Source of the DNA: an uncultured Bacilli bacterium | GTDB taxonomy: Bacteria; Bacillota_I; Bacilli_A; RF39; UBA660 | Reading direction: 5' to 3' | Assembly: GCA_934102355.1 (NCBI GenBank) | Contig: CAKOSO010000002.1 | Span: forward strand, 62,001-126,000 | DNA: 64,000 nucleotides | In this document: positions 42,384 to 51,211 of the stretch, one piece after another | Numbering within the stretch: position 1 is the stretch's first letter | How the letters are laid out: every line of letters starts with the position of its first letter | Notes under the pieces: model-generated | The model's input: only the letters and a program-made list of their open reading frames with translations | What the model was told of the DNA's origin: nothing | Database searches by the model: none | Position numbers and translations under genes: made by a program

Positions 42384-43259
42384 ATGAAAGGAATTATTTT
42401 AGCAGGTGGGAAGGGTACAAGGCTATATCCAATGACATTGGCTACTTCAAAGCAATTATTACCAATATATGATAAACCAATGATTTACTATCCACTTTCA
42501 GTATTACTTTTAGCAGGAATCAAAGATATATTGATTATATCTACTCCTGAGGATTTGCCATCATATGAAAAATTACTAGGAGATGGTGGTAATTATGGCA
42601 TAAAATTATCATATAAAGTTCAAGAGAAACCTAGAGGATTAGCAGATGCTTTTATTTTGGGTGAAGAATTTATTGGAAATGATAAAGTGTGCTTAATATT
42701 AGGAGATAATGTATTCTACGGAGGAGGAATTACTGTTGCATTAGAAGAAGCAAGGAATCAAAAAGAAGGTGCCACAATATTTGGTTATCCAGTAATAAAT
42801 CCTACAGCTTTTGGAGTTGTAGAATTTGATAGTGAGGGTAATGTTTTATCAATTGAAGAAAAACCAGCACAACCAAAATCAAATTATGCTGTGCCAGGAT
42901 TATATTTTTATGATAATGATGTTGTAGAAATTGCTAAAAATGTTAAACCATCTGCACGTGGTGAAATAGAAATTACTTCAATTAATAATGAATACTTAAG
43001 ACGTAAAAAACTTAAGGTTAGTCTTTTGGGTAGAGGAATGGCATGGCTTGATACAGGAACGCCTAAAAATATGCAACGTGCTTCTTCATTTGTTGAGGCG
43101 GTACAATCACAACAAGGATTTTACGTGGCGTGTCTTGAAGAAATTGCATATCGTGAAGGATTTATCACTTTAGATGAGTTGAAAGCTCGAGGAGAGGCTT
43201 TAAAAATGAGCGAATATGGAAAGTATATATTATCGGTAGTTGAAGAGGAGAGCAAATAA
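42384..43259 (+). CDS. rmlA: Glucose-1-phosphate thymidylyltransferase
   Basis: RmlA makes dTDP-glucose from glucose-1-phosphate and dTTP. The 291-residue protein starts [18 protein letters not shown], the nucleotidyltransferase signature, followed by [28 protein letters not shown] and the C-terminal [24 protein letters not shown] precedes ATG 42384. It begins the dTDP-sugar set; rmlB follows behind its own promoter. RmlC and RmlD are not in the window, so the product is not simply dTDP-rhamnose made here. Confidence 0.96.
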   Translation: MKGIILAGGKGTRLYPMTLATSKQLLPIYDKPMIYYPLSVLLLAGIKDILIISTPEDLPSYEKLLGDGGNYGIKLSYKVQEKPRGLADAFILGEEFIGNDKVCLILGDNVFYGGGITVALEEARNQKEGATIFGYPVINPTAFGVVEFDSEGNVLSIEEKPAQPKSNYAVPGLYFYDNDVVEIAKNVKPSARGEIEITSINNEYLRRKKLKVSLLGRGMAWLDTGTPKNMQRASSFVEAVQSQQGFYVACLEEIAYREGFITLDELKARGEALKMSEYGKYILSVVEEESK

Positions 43260-43290
43260 GTGCTTTTTTCTTTTAATGGTAAGAAAAGCG

Positions 43291-43299
43291 TGTTATAAT
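43291..43299 (+). promoter_or_regulatory. Extended -10 promoter of rmlB
   Basis: TGT-TATAAT 39 bases before the rmlB ATG. A weak stem-loop of T- and A-rich arms (about 43262-43289) precedes it. Confidence 0.5.
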
Positions 43300-43337
43300 G
43301 AAAATAGACAAAAAATATGTTATATAGGGAGGTATAT

Positions 43338-44339
43338 ATGAAAATTTTAGTTACTGGAGGGGCAGGTTTTATAGGTAGTAATTATCTACATTATGTAGTT
43401 GATAAGTATCCAGAAGATGAGTATGTATGCTTAGATGCACTTACATATGCTGGTAATTATGAAAATCTTCTTCCGATTTCTGATAAAAAGAATTTTAAAT
43501 TTGTAAAAGGGGATATTACAGATAAAGAATTTGTAGACAAATTATTTGATCAAGAAAAATTCGATGCTGTAATTAATTTTGCTGCAGAAAGTCATGTTGA
43601 TAATTCAATTAAAAATCCAAGTGTATTTTTGACAACTAATATAATTGGAACTCAAACATTAATGGATGCTTCTAGAAAATATGGTGTGAAAAGATATCAT
43701 CAGGTTTCTACTGATGAGGTTTATGGTGATTTACCACTTGATAGAAAAGATTTGCTTTTTACAGAAGAAAATCCAATTCATACATCAAGTCCATATTCAG
43801 CTTCTAAAGCTAGTGCGGATTTGCTAGTAATGGCTTATTATAGAACGTTCGGTTTTCCAGCTACAATTTCAAGATGTTCCAATAACTATGGAGCATATCA
43901 ATTTCCAGAAAAACTAATTCCAGTTGTAATTAGCAAAGCATTAAATGATGAGAATGTTCCTGTTTATGGGAAAGGAGAAAATGTTCGTGACTGGATACAC
44001 GTGCATGATCATAATGTAGGGGTAGATATGATCCTTAGACATGGTAGAATAGGTGAAGTATATAATCTAGGTGGACATTCAGAAAGAACAAATTTAGAAG
44101 TTGTTAAAATTATTTTAAAACAATTAGGAAAACCAGAAAGTTTAATAACTTTTGTAACTGATAGACCAGGTCATGATTTAAGATATGCTATTGATTCTAC
44201 AAAAGTTGAAAAAGAATTAGGTTGGGATAGAACTTATACTTTCGAAGAAGGTATAAAAGATACTATTGATTGGTATGTTAATAATCAAGAATGGATTAAT
44301 GATATAAAAACAGGGAAATATAGAGACAGTTATAAATAG
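43338..44339 (+). CDS. rmlB: dTDP-glucose 4,6-dehydratase
   Basis: RmlB turns dTDP-glucose into dTDP-4-keto-6-deoxyglucose with bound NAD. The 333-residue short-chain dehydrogenase fold has GGAGFIGSNYLHYV at the N-terminus, NFAAESHVDNSI, the catalytic STDEVYGDL with Asp-Glu, and YSASKAS for Tyr-Lys. RPGHDLRYAID is diagnostic for dTDP-glucose dehydratases. The start is ATG 43338 after GGGAGG. The 4-keto sugar is probably the substrate of the aminotransferase that follows 15 bases later. Confidence 0.96.
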   Translation: MKILVTGGAGFIGSNYLHYVVDKYPEDEYVCLDALTYAGNYENLLPISDKKNFKFVKGDITDKEFVDKLFDQEKFDAVINFAAESHVDNSIKNPSVFLTTNIIGTQTLMDASRKYGVKRYHQVSTDEVYGDLPLDRKDLLFTEENPIHTSSPYSASKASADLLVMAYYRTFGFPATISRCSNNYGAYQFPEKLIPVVISKALNDENVPVYGKGENVRDWIHVHDHNVGVDMILRHGRIGEVYNLGGHSERTNLEVVKIILKQLGKPESLITFVTDRPGHDLRYAIDSTKVEKELGWDRTYTFEEGIKDTIDWYVNNQEWINDIKTGKYRDSYK

Positions 44340-44354
44340 AAAGGATAAAAGCAT

Positions 44355-45434
44355 ATGATAAATGTTACAAAAAGTTTTATGCCTCCTTTCGAGGAATATG
44401 AAAAATACTTGAAGAAAATATGGGAATCGGGTTATTTAACTAATCAAGGACCCTTTGTTAAAGAATTAGAAGCAAAGTTAAAGGATTTCTTAGGAGTAAA
44501 ATATTTTCACTATGTAAATAATGGTACTATTGCTTTGCAACTTGCCTTACATGCACTAGATATCTTGGATGGTGAAGTTATTACAACACCTTTTTCATTT
44601 GCTGCTACAACAACATCTATTTTATGGGAACATTGCAAACCTGTATTTGTTGATATAGATGAAAATACTTTAGAAATTGATCCTAGTAAAATAGAAGAAA
44701 AAATAACTGATAGAACTAAAGCGATAATAGCTGTTCATGTTTTTGGTTATCCTTGTGATGTTAATAAAATTAAAGAAATAGCGGATAAACATAATTTGAA
44801 AGTTATTTACGATGCTGCTCATGCATTTGGTACTAAGTATATGGGACAATCTCTTTTATCATACGGGGATGTTTCTACATGTAGTTTTCACGCCACAAAA
44901 GTTTATCATACTGTAGAAGGAGGGGCATGTATTGCTAATTCTCCTATAATAAATGAAAAGTTAGATCTTATGAAACGTTTTGGGTTTGATAAAGAAAATT
45001 ACAAAGAAGTGGGAATAAATGCTAAATCGTCAGAATTTCATGCAGCAATGGGGTTGGCAAATTATCCATATATTAATGAAGTTATTCAAAAAAGAAAAAA
45101 TATTTCGGAATTATATGATTCATTATTAATTGGATTAGTAAAAAGACCAATCGTAGTTGATAATTTAGAATATAATTATGCTTATTATCCAATTATTTTT
45201 AAAGATGAAGAAGAATTATTGACAGTATTTAAGGCGCTGAATGGTCAAGATATATACCCACGAAGATATTTTTATCCTTCTTTAAACACATTGCCATACT
45301 TGAAATATGTTGATTGTCCAATATCAGAAGATATTTCTAAGCGTATTGCATGTTTACCATTATATCCTGATTTACAAGAAGAAGATGTTAAGAAAATTTG
45401 TAAAATAATAAAAAAAAGTTTGAAAAAGAGGTGA
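44355..45434 (+). CDS. DegT/DnrJ/EryC1-type sugar aminotransferase
   Basis: A PLP enzyme that aminates a dTDP-keto-deoxy sugar. The 359 residues include TNQGPFVKELEAKL at the start, TTPFSFAATTTSILW, YDAAHAFGTKY with the cofactor Asp, and SFHATKVYHTVEGG with the PLP-binding Lys. With RmlB just before, the likely product is a dTDP-amino-dideoxyglucose. As no 3,4-ketoisomerase is seen, amination at C4 (as by VioA) is the simplest reading. An acetyltransferase two genes down could complete an N-acetyl sugar. Confidence 0.88.
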   Translation: MINVTKSFMPPFEEYEKYLKKIWESGYLTNQGPFVKELEAKLKDFLGVKYFHYVNNGTIALQLALHALDILDGEVITTPFSFAATTTSILWEHCKPVFVDIDENTLEIDPSKIEEKITDRTKAIIAVHVFGYPCDVNKIKEIADKHNLKVIYDAAHAFGTKYMGQSLLSYGDVSTCSFHATKVYHTVEGGACIANSPIINEKLDLMKRFGFDKENYKEVGINAKSSEFHAAMGLANYPYINEVIQKRKNISELYDSLLIGLVKRPIVVDNLEYNYAYYPIIFKDEEELLTVFKALNGQDIYPRRYFYPSLNTLPYLKYVDCPISEDISKRIACLPLYPDLQEEDVKKICKIIKKSLKKR

Positions 45435-45438
45435 TATC

Positions 45439-47703
45439 ATGACAACAAAAGCAAAAGCAGAAATACCTATTATGTTTTGTTTTGATAAAAATTATGTTAT
45501 TCCAGCAGCTGTTACTTTTTATTCTTTGTTAGAACATGCTGATTCAAATTACCATTACCATTTTTATGTGTTACATTCTGATATTTCAAAACAACAACAA
45601 GAAAAGTTACATGAAACAATTAAGGATTTTGGTGAAAAAGTAGAGTTAGAATTTGTCAATATGGCTCATAGATTTGATGAGTTATGGAAAAGTATTTATA
45701 GAGGAGATCATTTTACAAAAGAAGTTATGTATAAACTGTTAGTTGCATCAATATTTCCACAATATGATAAGTTAATAGTAACAGACGTTGATGTTGTTTT
45801 TCTTGGGGATGTTTCTAGAAGTTATATAGATTTGGATTGTAATGAAAATGTATATATAGCAGGAGTACGCCCTATAGGAAAGATAAATTCTTATATGGAA
45901 ATTTACAAAGAGCAATGGAATGACGAAGAAATACAAAAATTAGGTCATATTTGTGGTGGATATTTGGTAGCTAATTTAAAAAAAATTAGAGAGGACAACA
46001 TGGAAGAAAAATTCATTAATTGCTTTAAAGAAAATGGATATAGACTAAATCAAATGGAGCAAGATATTTTGAATATTTGTTGTTGTCCAAAGTTTAAATA
46101 TTTACCATTATCTTATGTAGCGTGTAGCTATTTGTGGGATTATTTTCCAGATGATGCAAGTAGAAAAACAGATGAAAATTATTCCTATGAACAAATATGT
46201 GATGCAATGGATAATACTATTCAATTGCATTATGCTACAAGCATTAAACCTTGGAAAAATGTAAATTGTACTAAATCTGAAGAGTGGTTTAAGTATTTAG
46301 CAAAGACTCCATTTTTAGTTGAATTCTTAAATAATCTTGGAGAAAAACTAGAAAATACTAGTTGTAAAGAAGTGCCAAACAAAAAGGTACTAAATAATGA
46401 AAAAAAACATGGGGTAATATACAGATTATTGAGATATATTAAACATAATCCTACATTTATATTTAAAAAAGATTTCTATCATAGAATTTTAGTTAAAATT
46501 GATAATAAAATATGTTTTCGTAATAAAAGAAATATTTTGTATATTTGTGATAATGCTTTTCCTAGTGAGTATTCTGGATTTAGATATGAGGAATTTATTA
46601 GTTATTGGAATGAATTTAACGATGTTACTGTGTTAACATCTAAAAATCAAATTGAGGCATTGGAATATGTTAGCAATGCTGATGAATTGATCAATGATTT
46701 TGAAAAAAGTAATGCGAAGAAACATCATAACATTGTTAATTTTCCTTTTGATAGTGAATTTCAAGAGCAGAAATTTGCAGTGCAAATAAAAAAATATAGA
46801 AAAAAATTAGCTTATGCTGTATTTCTTAATAATTTAGTTGACGAGGAGTTTAGTTATTTGAATTTATTAGAGAAGTACCAAGTGCCTTTTGTATTTACCT
46901 TATATCCTGGTGGCGGTTTTGCACTAGATAATATTACCGATGAAAAGTTAAAACGTGTATTTAGTTCACCAATGTTTAGAAAAGTGATAGTTACACAAAA
47001 TGTTACGAAAGATTATTTGATAAATAATAATTTTTGTGATGAAAAAAATATTAAATTAATATATGGCGTAGTAGTTCCAAAAAAGCAATTGTCTGTTGAT
47101 GTTTCTAAAAAAGTTTATTTTGGAAAAGATAAAGACACATTAGATATTTGTTTTGTGGCATATAAATACATGGAAGAGGGCAAAGACAAGGGTTATGATT
47201 TATTTGTTTCTGCAGCTAAAGAAATATGTCAAAAATATGAAAATGTTAATTTTCATGTGGTAGGTAATTTTGATGAAAATGATATAGATGTTTCGTCAAT
47301 TAAGAATAAGATTACTTTCTATGGAGTTCAAAAAACAGAATGGTTTTCCGATTTTTATAAGGATAAAGATATTATTATTTCACCAAATCGAAATAATCAA
47401 TTAATTGCAGGTGCTTTTGATGGTTTTCCGACTGGAAGTGCTATTGAAGCAATGTTAAATAAAGTTCTGCTTATCGCTACCGATTGTTTGAATCAGAATA
47501 TTGTTTTTAAAGATAAAGAAGATATTTTATTAATTAAACCAGAGGTAAATGATATTGTTAAAAAAGTTGAATATTGTTATGAGAAACCAGAAAAAATGAT
47601 TAAAATTATTGATAATGGATATAGAGTAGCTCAAGAAAACTATTCTTATGAAAAGCAGGTTTCTTCTAGAATAAGTATTATTAAAGATGAATTAAAAAAG
47701 TAG
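45439..47703 (+). CDS. Two-domain glycosyltransferase (GT8 plus GT4-like)
   Basis: A 754-residue fusion. Residues ~9-300 are a GT8 domain: IMFCFDKNYVIPAAVTFYSL, the DxD site IVTDVDVVFLG (116-118), HICGGYLVANL and QLHYATSIKPWK. A basic linker follows. Residues ~365-754 form a GT-B, GT4-like domain with a conserved ILYICDNAFPSEYSG start. Its C-terminal half has NFHVVGNFDEND, ITFYGVQKTEWFSDFY and GAFDGFPTGSAIEAML. Two activities on one chain suggest two sequential additions. AGAGGTGAT precedes ATG 45439. Sugars are unknown. Confidence 0.8.
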   Translation: MTTKAKAEIPIMFCFDKNYVIPAAVTFYSLLEHADSNYHYHFYVLHSDISKQQQEKLHETIKDFGEKVELEFVNMAHRFDELWKSIYRGDHFTKEVMYKLLVASIFPQYDKLIVTDVDVVFLGDVSRSYIDLDCNENVYIAGVRPIGKINSYMEIYKEQWNDEEIQKLGHICGGYLVANLKKIREDNMEEKFINCFKENGYRLNQMEQDILNICCCPKFKYLPLSYVACSYLWDYFPDDASRKTDENYSYEQICDAMDNTIQLHYATSIKPWKNVNCTKSEEWFKYLAKTPFLVEFLNNLGEKLENTSCKEVPNKKVLNNEKKHGVIYRLLRYIKHNPTFIFKKDFYHRILVKIDNKICFRNKRNILYICDNAFPSEYSGFRYEEFISYWNEFNDVTVLTSKNQIEALEYVSNADELINDFEKSNAKKHHNIVNFPFDSEFQEQKFAVQIKKYRKKLAYAVFLNNLVDEEFSYLNLLEKYQVPFVFTLYPGGGFALDNITDEKLKRVFSSPMFRKVIVTQNVTKDYLINNNFCDEKNIKLIYGVVVPKKQLSVDVSKKVYFGKDKDTLDICFVAYKYMEEGKDKGYDLFVSAAKEICQKYENVNFHVVGNFDENDIDVSSIKNKITFYGVQKTEWFSDFYKDKDIIISPNRNNQLIAGAFDGFPTGSAIEAMLNKVLLIATDCLNQNIVFKDKEDILLIKPEVNDIVKKVEYCYEKPEKMIKIIDNGYRVAQENYSYEKQVSSRISIIKDELKK

Positions 47704-47718
47704 TTTTGTGGAGGTATT

Positions 47719-48267
47719 ATGAATAGTTTTTATACAAAGGAAGAACTAGGAAAAATAGGATTTAAAAAGATTGGTGACGAAGTCTTAATAAGTAGAAATG
47801 CTTGTATTTATGGTGCTTCTAACATGACTATAGGAAGTCACGTTCGTATTGATGATTTTTGTATTTTGTCTGGGAATATCACTATAGGCAATTATGTTCA
47901 CATTTCAGCGTATACTGCTCTTTATGGCAAAGGTGGCATAGAAATAGGTAATTACTGTGGATGTTCGCCTAGGTCTACAATTTTTAGTCAAACAGACGAT
48001 TTTTCAGGAGAATTTATGATTGGTCCAATGATTCCAGAAGAATTTACTAATATTGAAACCGGAAAAGTTATTTTAGAAGATTATTCTCAATTAGGGGCAA
48101 ATACAGTAGTTCTTCCTGGTGTTACTTTAAAAGAGGGGGCTGTTACTGGCAGCATGTCTTTAGTAAATAGTTCTTTAGATGAATGGACTATTAATATAGG
48201 AATTCCTTGTAAAAAACTAAAAAGTAGAAGTATGAAAGCTAAATTATTATCAAAAAAAATTAGGTGA
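47719..48267 (+). CDS. Hexapeptide-repeat acyltransferase
   Basis: A 182-residue left-handed beta-helix protein with isoleucine-patch repeats (MTIGSHVRIDDFC, ITIGNYVHISAY, IEIGNYCGCSP, VILEDYSQLGANTVVLPGV). It resembles sugar O- and N-acetyltransferases such as WbbJ and the dTDP-amino-sugar acetyltransferases. The C-terminal basic helix (KKLKSRSMKAKLLSKKIR) may touch the membrane. Its place beside the RmlA-RmlB-aminotransferase set suggests N-acetylation of the amino sugar; O-acetylation of the glycan is the alternative. GGAGG precedes the ATG. Confidence 0.82.
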   Translation: MNSFYTKEELGKIGFKKIGDEVLISRNACIYGASNMTIGSHVRIDDFCILSGNITIGNYVHISAYTALYGKGGIEIGNYCGCSPRSTIFSQTDDFSGEFMIGPMIPEEFTNIETGKVILEDYSQLGANTVVLPGVTLKEGAVTGSMSLVNSSLDEWTINIGIPCKKLKSRSMKAKLLSKKIR

Positions 48268-48271
48268 GAAA

Positions 48272-49327
48272 ATGAAATATAAACTAACTGTAGCAACTAC
48301 AACTTATAATCAAGAAAAATATATTGGAGAATGTCTAGAAAGTATAGTAAATCAAAAGACTGATTTTCCATTTCAAGTAATAGTAAGTGACGATTGTTCA
48401 ACTGATGATACCAGAAAAATATTAAAGGAGTATAATAAAAAATATCCTAATATAGTTAAATTGATATTTAGAGAAAAAAATTTAGGACCAATGGATAATT
48501 TTGTTGAAACTCTAAATATTATTGATACTGAATATGTAGCATTATGTGATGGTGATGATTTTTGGACTGATTCTAATAAATTACAAAAACAAGTTGACTT
48601 TTTAGATAATAATAAGGATTATACTATTTGTTTTCATCAAACTAAGATTTTTTTTCAAGACGGAAGTAGAAAAGATGAAGTTTCTCCAAAAAGTGGTGCT
48701 GTTAAAGATACTACGGAATTTTTTGATTTAGCAAAGGAATGTTATATACCTGCTAATTCTGTTATGTATCGTTGGCAATTTACTAAAAAAGATTCGTTTA
48801 AGAAAAAATTTCCATCTAATGTAGTTCCTGGTGATTATTTTGTCCACTTATTACATGCTAAAAAAGGAAAAATCAAATTCATGAAAGAGGTTATGTCATG
48901 TTATAGAAGATGTGAATCGGGTATGTGGTGGTTATCATCACAACCGGATAAACAAGAAGAGTTTCATTTAAAATATGGCATAAAATATTTAAACTTCTTT
49001 AAGGCTGTTGAAAAAGAGTTTGGGTTGCCAGATAATTTTTATATAAAGGATAAACGATGTTTGGTGGATCAGACAGCTAAGGCGTATTTAAAAAATCATA
49101 TGTGGGAGGAACTTGCAACTTTAGAAAAAGAAAATCAAGAATTAGTTAATGATTATTTTAAAACTGTTAATTTTGAGCAAATATATTATAAATTATCAAA
49201 GCCAAAAAAATTATTATATTTATTATTGTTTGAACATGGAATTTTAAAACAAAAGATTAAAAATAAATTAAAAAACAAACCTAAGTCACTTAAATCACAG
49301 AGAAATATAAAAAAACGTAAAAGTTAA
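48272..49327 (+). CDS. Glycosyltransferase family 2 (GT-A)
   Basis: A 351-residue GT2 protein. LTVATTTYNQEKYIGECLES and VIVSDDCSTDDTRKIL open the fold, and ALCDGDDFWTDSNKLQKQ is the metal site, of the type found in capsule and O-antigen enzymes. The last ~100 residues are helical and very basic (KPKSLKSQRNIKKRKS), so peripheral membrane binding is likely. It starts four bases after the acetyltransferase stop. Sugar and acceptor cannot be told. Confidence 0.87.
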   Translation: MKYKLTVATTTYNQEKYIGECLESIVNQKTDFPFQVIVSDDCSTDDTRKILKEYNKKYPNIVKLIFREKNLGPMDNFVETLNIIDTEYVALCDGDDFWTDSNKLQKQVDFLDNNKDYTICFHQTKIFFQDGSRKDEVSPKSGAVKDTTEFFDLAKECYIPANSVMYRWQFTKKDSFKKKFPSNVVPGDYFVHLLHAKKGKIKFMKEVMSCYRRCESGMWWLSSQPDKQEEFHLKYGIKYLNFFKAVEKEFGLPDNFYIKDKRCLVDQTAKAYLKNHMWEELATLEKENQELVNDYFKTVNFEQIYYKLSKPKKLLYLLLFEHGILKQKIKNKLKNKPKSLKSQRNIKKRKS

Positions 49328-49391
49328 TTTTATATTTATTATAAAAAATGCGAAGGTTAATATACTTTTTGATAGGGAGTGAATAATTGTG

Positions 49392-50234
49392 ATGAATATT
49401 TTAAAACTTATAAGAATTAAGCATTGGATTAAAAATATTTTAATATTCTTACCATTGATTGGTGCTAGAATGTTTAAAATGGATAGTATCTATGATTGCA
49501 TATTGGCATTTTTTTCCTTTAGTTTTTTATCTTCATTTATTTATATAATTAATGATTTAAGAGATATTGAAAAAGATAGAATGCATCCTACTAAAAAAAA
49601 TAGACCATTAGCTAGTGGTAAAATTAAAAAGAGTGTTGCTATAATTATTGCTTTTGTTTTACTATGCTTATCTGTGACAATTAATACGTATGTTAATGGA
49701 AGTTTATTAAATTCTTCATTTTATTTCTTATTAGCTTACTTATTGATTAATTTAGGTTATAGTTTTGGCCTTAAAAATGTCGCAATATTAGATGTTGCCT
49801 TATTAGCTGCTGGTTTTATAATTCGTGTTTATTATGGAGCTAGTATTATAAACGTTGAAGTTTCAAATTGGTTATTTTTAACTGTTCTTAATGCATCTTT
49901 ATTTTTAGGACTAGGAAAAAGAAAAAAAGAATTTACACAGAGTAAAGACTCACGTAAGGTATTAGATAGTTATAGTGAGAACTTTTTAGATAAGTTTCAG
50001 TATATGAATTTGTCTTTGACTATTGTATTCTATTCTTTGTGGGTTATGGAACAAAATATTAAATATTTATTTCTAACTATTCCATTGATTTTAATTATTT
50101 TTATGAGATATTGTTTGATAATTGAGAAGAGTGATGAAGGTGATCCAACTACTGTTATTTATAAAGATAAATTGTTGCTATCTTTATGTTTCTTGTACGG
50201 GGTTATAATGATTTTATTATTAGGAGTTTTATGA
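49392..50234 (+). CDS. UbiA-family prenyltransferase, DPPR-synthase-like
   Basis: A 280-residue membrane protein with 8-9 hydrophobic segments. The first Asp motif is NDLRDIEKDRMHP followed by RPLASG. The second region, NVAILDVALLAAGFIIRVYYG, fits the decaprenyl-phosphate phosphoribosyltransferase branch (Rv3806c type) better than UbiA or MenA proper. That branch joins PRPP to a polyprenyl phosphate to give polyprenyl-phospho-5-phosphoribose. GTG 49389 and ATG 49392 are both possible starts. The gene overlaps the HAD-GtrA gene by four bases, which strongly supports a joint pathway. Confidence 0.78.
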   Translation: MNILKLIRIKHWIKNILIFLPLIGARMFKMDSIYDCILAFFSFSFLSSFIYIINDLRDIEKDRMHPTKKNRPLASGKIKKSVAIIIAFVLLCLSVTINTYVNGSLLNSSFYFLLAYLLINLGYSFGLKNVAILDVALLAAGFIIRVYYGASIINVEVSNWLFLTVLNASLFLGLGKRKKEFTQSKDSRKVLDSYSENFLDKFQYMNLSLTIVFYSLWVMEQNIKYLFLTIPLILIIFMRYCLIIEKSDEGDPTTVIYKDKLLLSLCFLYGVIMILLLGVL

Positions 50235-51211
50235 TGAATATCTATGATTTTGATAATACAATTTATGATGGTGATTCTAGTGTTGATTTCTTTAAATTTT
50301 GTATTAAAAAAAATAAGAAGTGTTTATTGATACTTCCTTATTTTTTTCTAGCTTGTTTATTTTATTTAGTTAAAATAAAAGAAAAAGAATATTTAAAATC
50401 AGCTTTTTTTAGGTTCTTAAAGTATTTTGATGAAATTGATCCTATTGTTCAAGAGTTTTGGGATAAAAACACTTTTAAAATTAAAGATTTTTACTTAAAA
50501 CAAAAGAAACATACTGATATAATAATTAGTGCTTCTCCTTACTTTTTACTTTATCCTTTGACTGAAAAGTTGAATATAAAGTTAATAGCAACTGATGTTG
50601 AAAAGAAAACAGGGAAGCTAATAGGTTTAAATTGTTATGGTATAGAAAAAGTAAAACGTTTGAATGAAATTGATATTACTTCTTGTAATAAGTTTTATTC
50701 TGATTCTTTGAGCGATTTACCTGTTAGTAAATTGGCAAAAGAATCCTATATTGTTAAAGGAAATGAAATAATTAATTGGAGCTATTATAAATTATCATTT
50801 GTAAAAAAAGTTAAAAAAATGTTTTTTTCTAGAGATTTTATTACTTTTGTGGCGATTGGACTTATTAATGTTTTAAATGGTGTTTGGATAGCATATGTAT
50901 ATTCATTGTTTATTAATAGTCCTATTTTGGCTTATGTTTTAGGATTTATTACTAGTTTGACTATTGCTTACTTTTTAAATTCATTATTAAATTTTAAAGT
51001 AAACTTATCTTGGAAAAAGTATTTTAGATTTTGTTTTAGTAATATACCTAATTTTTTAATTCAGATTTTTTCTGTAATTGTTTTAATAAATTATTTACAT
51101 ATATCTAAGTTGTTATCTTATTTTATATCTGCTGTTGTTGCGGTACCTATAACATTTATGCTAGTAAAATTTAATGTATTTAATAAATCTAGTAAGGAGG
51201 TTTCAAAATGA
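50231..51211 (+). CDS. HAD-family phosphatase fused to GtrA-like membrane domain
   Basis: A 326-residue fusion. Residues 1-~195 are a HAD-IB-type phosphatase: the nucleophile motif YDFDNTIYDGDSS, motif II IIISASP, and the acidic motif FYSDSLSDLP. Residues ~205-326 hold four membrane segments of the GtrA family (FVAIGLINVLNGVWIAYVYS and later helices), which flip polyprenyl-phospho-sugars. With the UbiA-type gene before it, a coherent reading is removal of the 5-phosphate from polyprenyl-phospho-5-phosphoribose and then flipping. The start is ATG 50231 or 50234 after TAGGAG. It overlaps both neighbours by four bases. Confidence 0.8.
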   Translation: MMNIYDFDNTIYDGDSSVDFFKFCIKKNKKCLLILPYFFLACLFYLVKIKEKEYLKSAFFRFLKYFDEIDPIVQEFWDKNTFKIKDFYLKQKKHTDIIISASPYFLLYPLTEKLNIKLIATDVEKKTGKLIGLNCYGIEKVKRLNEIDITSCNKFYSDSLSDLPVSKLAKESYIVKGNEIINWSYYKLSFVKKVKKMFFSRDFITFVAIGLINVLNGVWIAYVYSLFINSPILAYVLGFITSLTIAYFLNSLLNFKVNLSWKKYFRFCFSNIPNFLIQIFSVIVLINYLHISKLLSYFISAVVAVPITFMLVKFNVFNKSSKEVSK

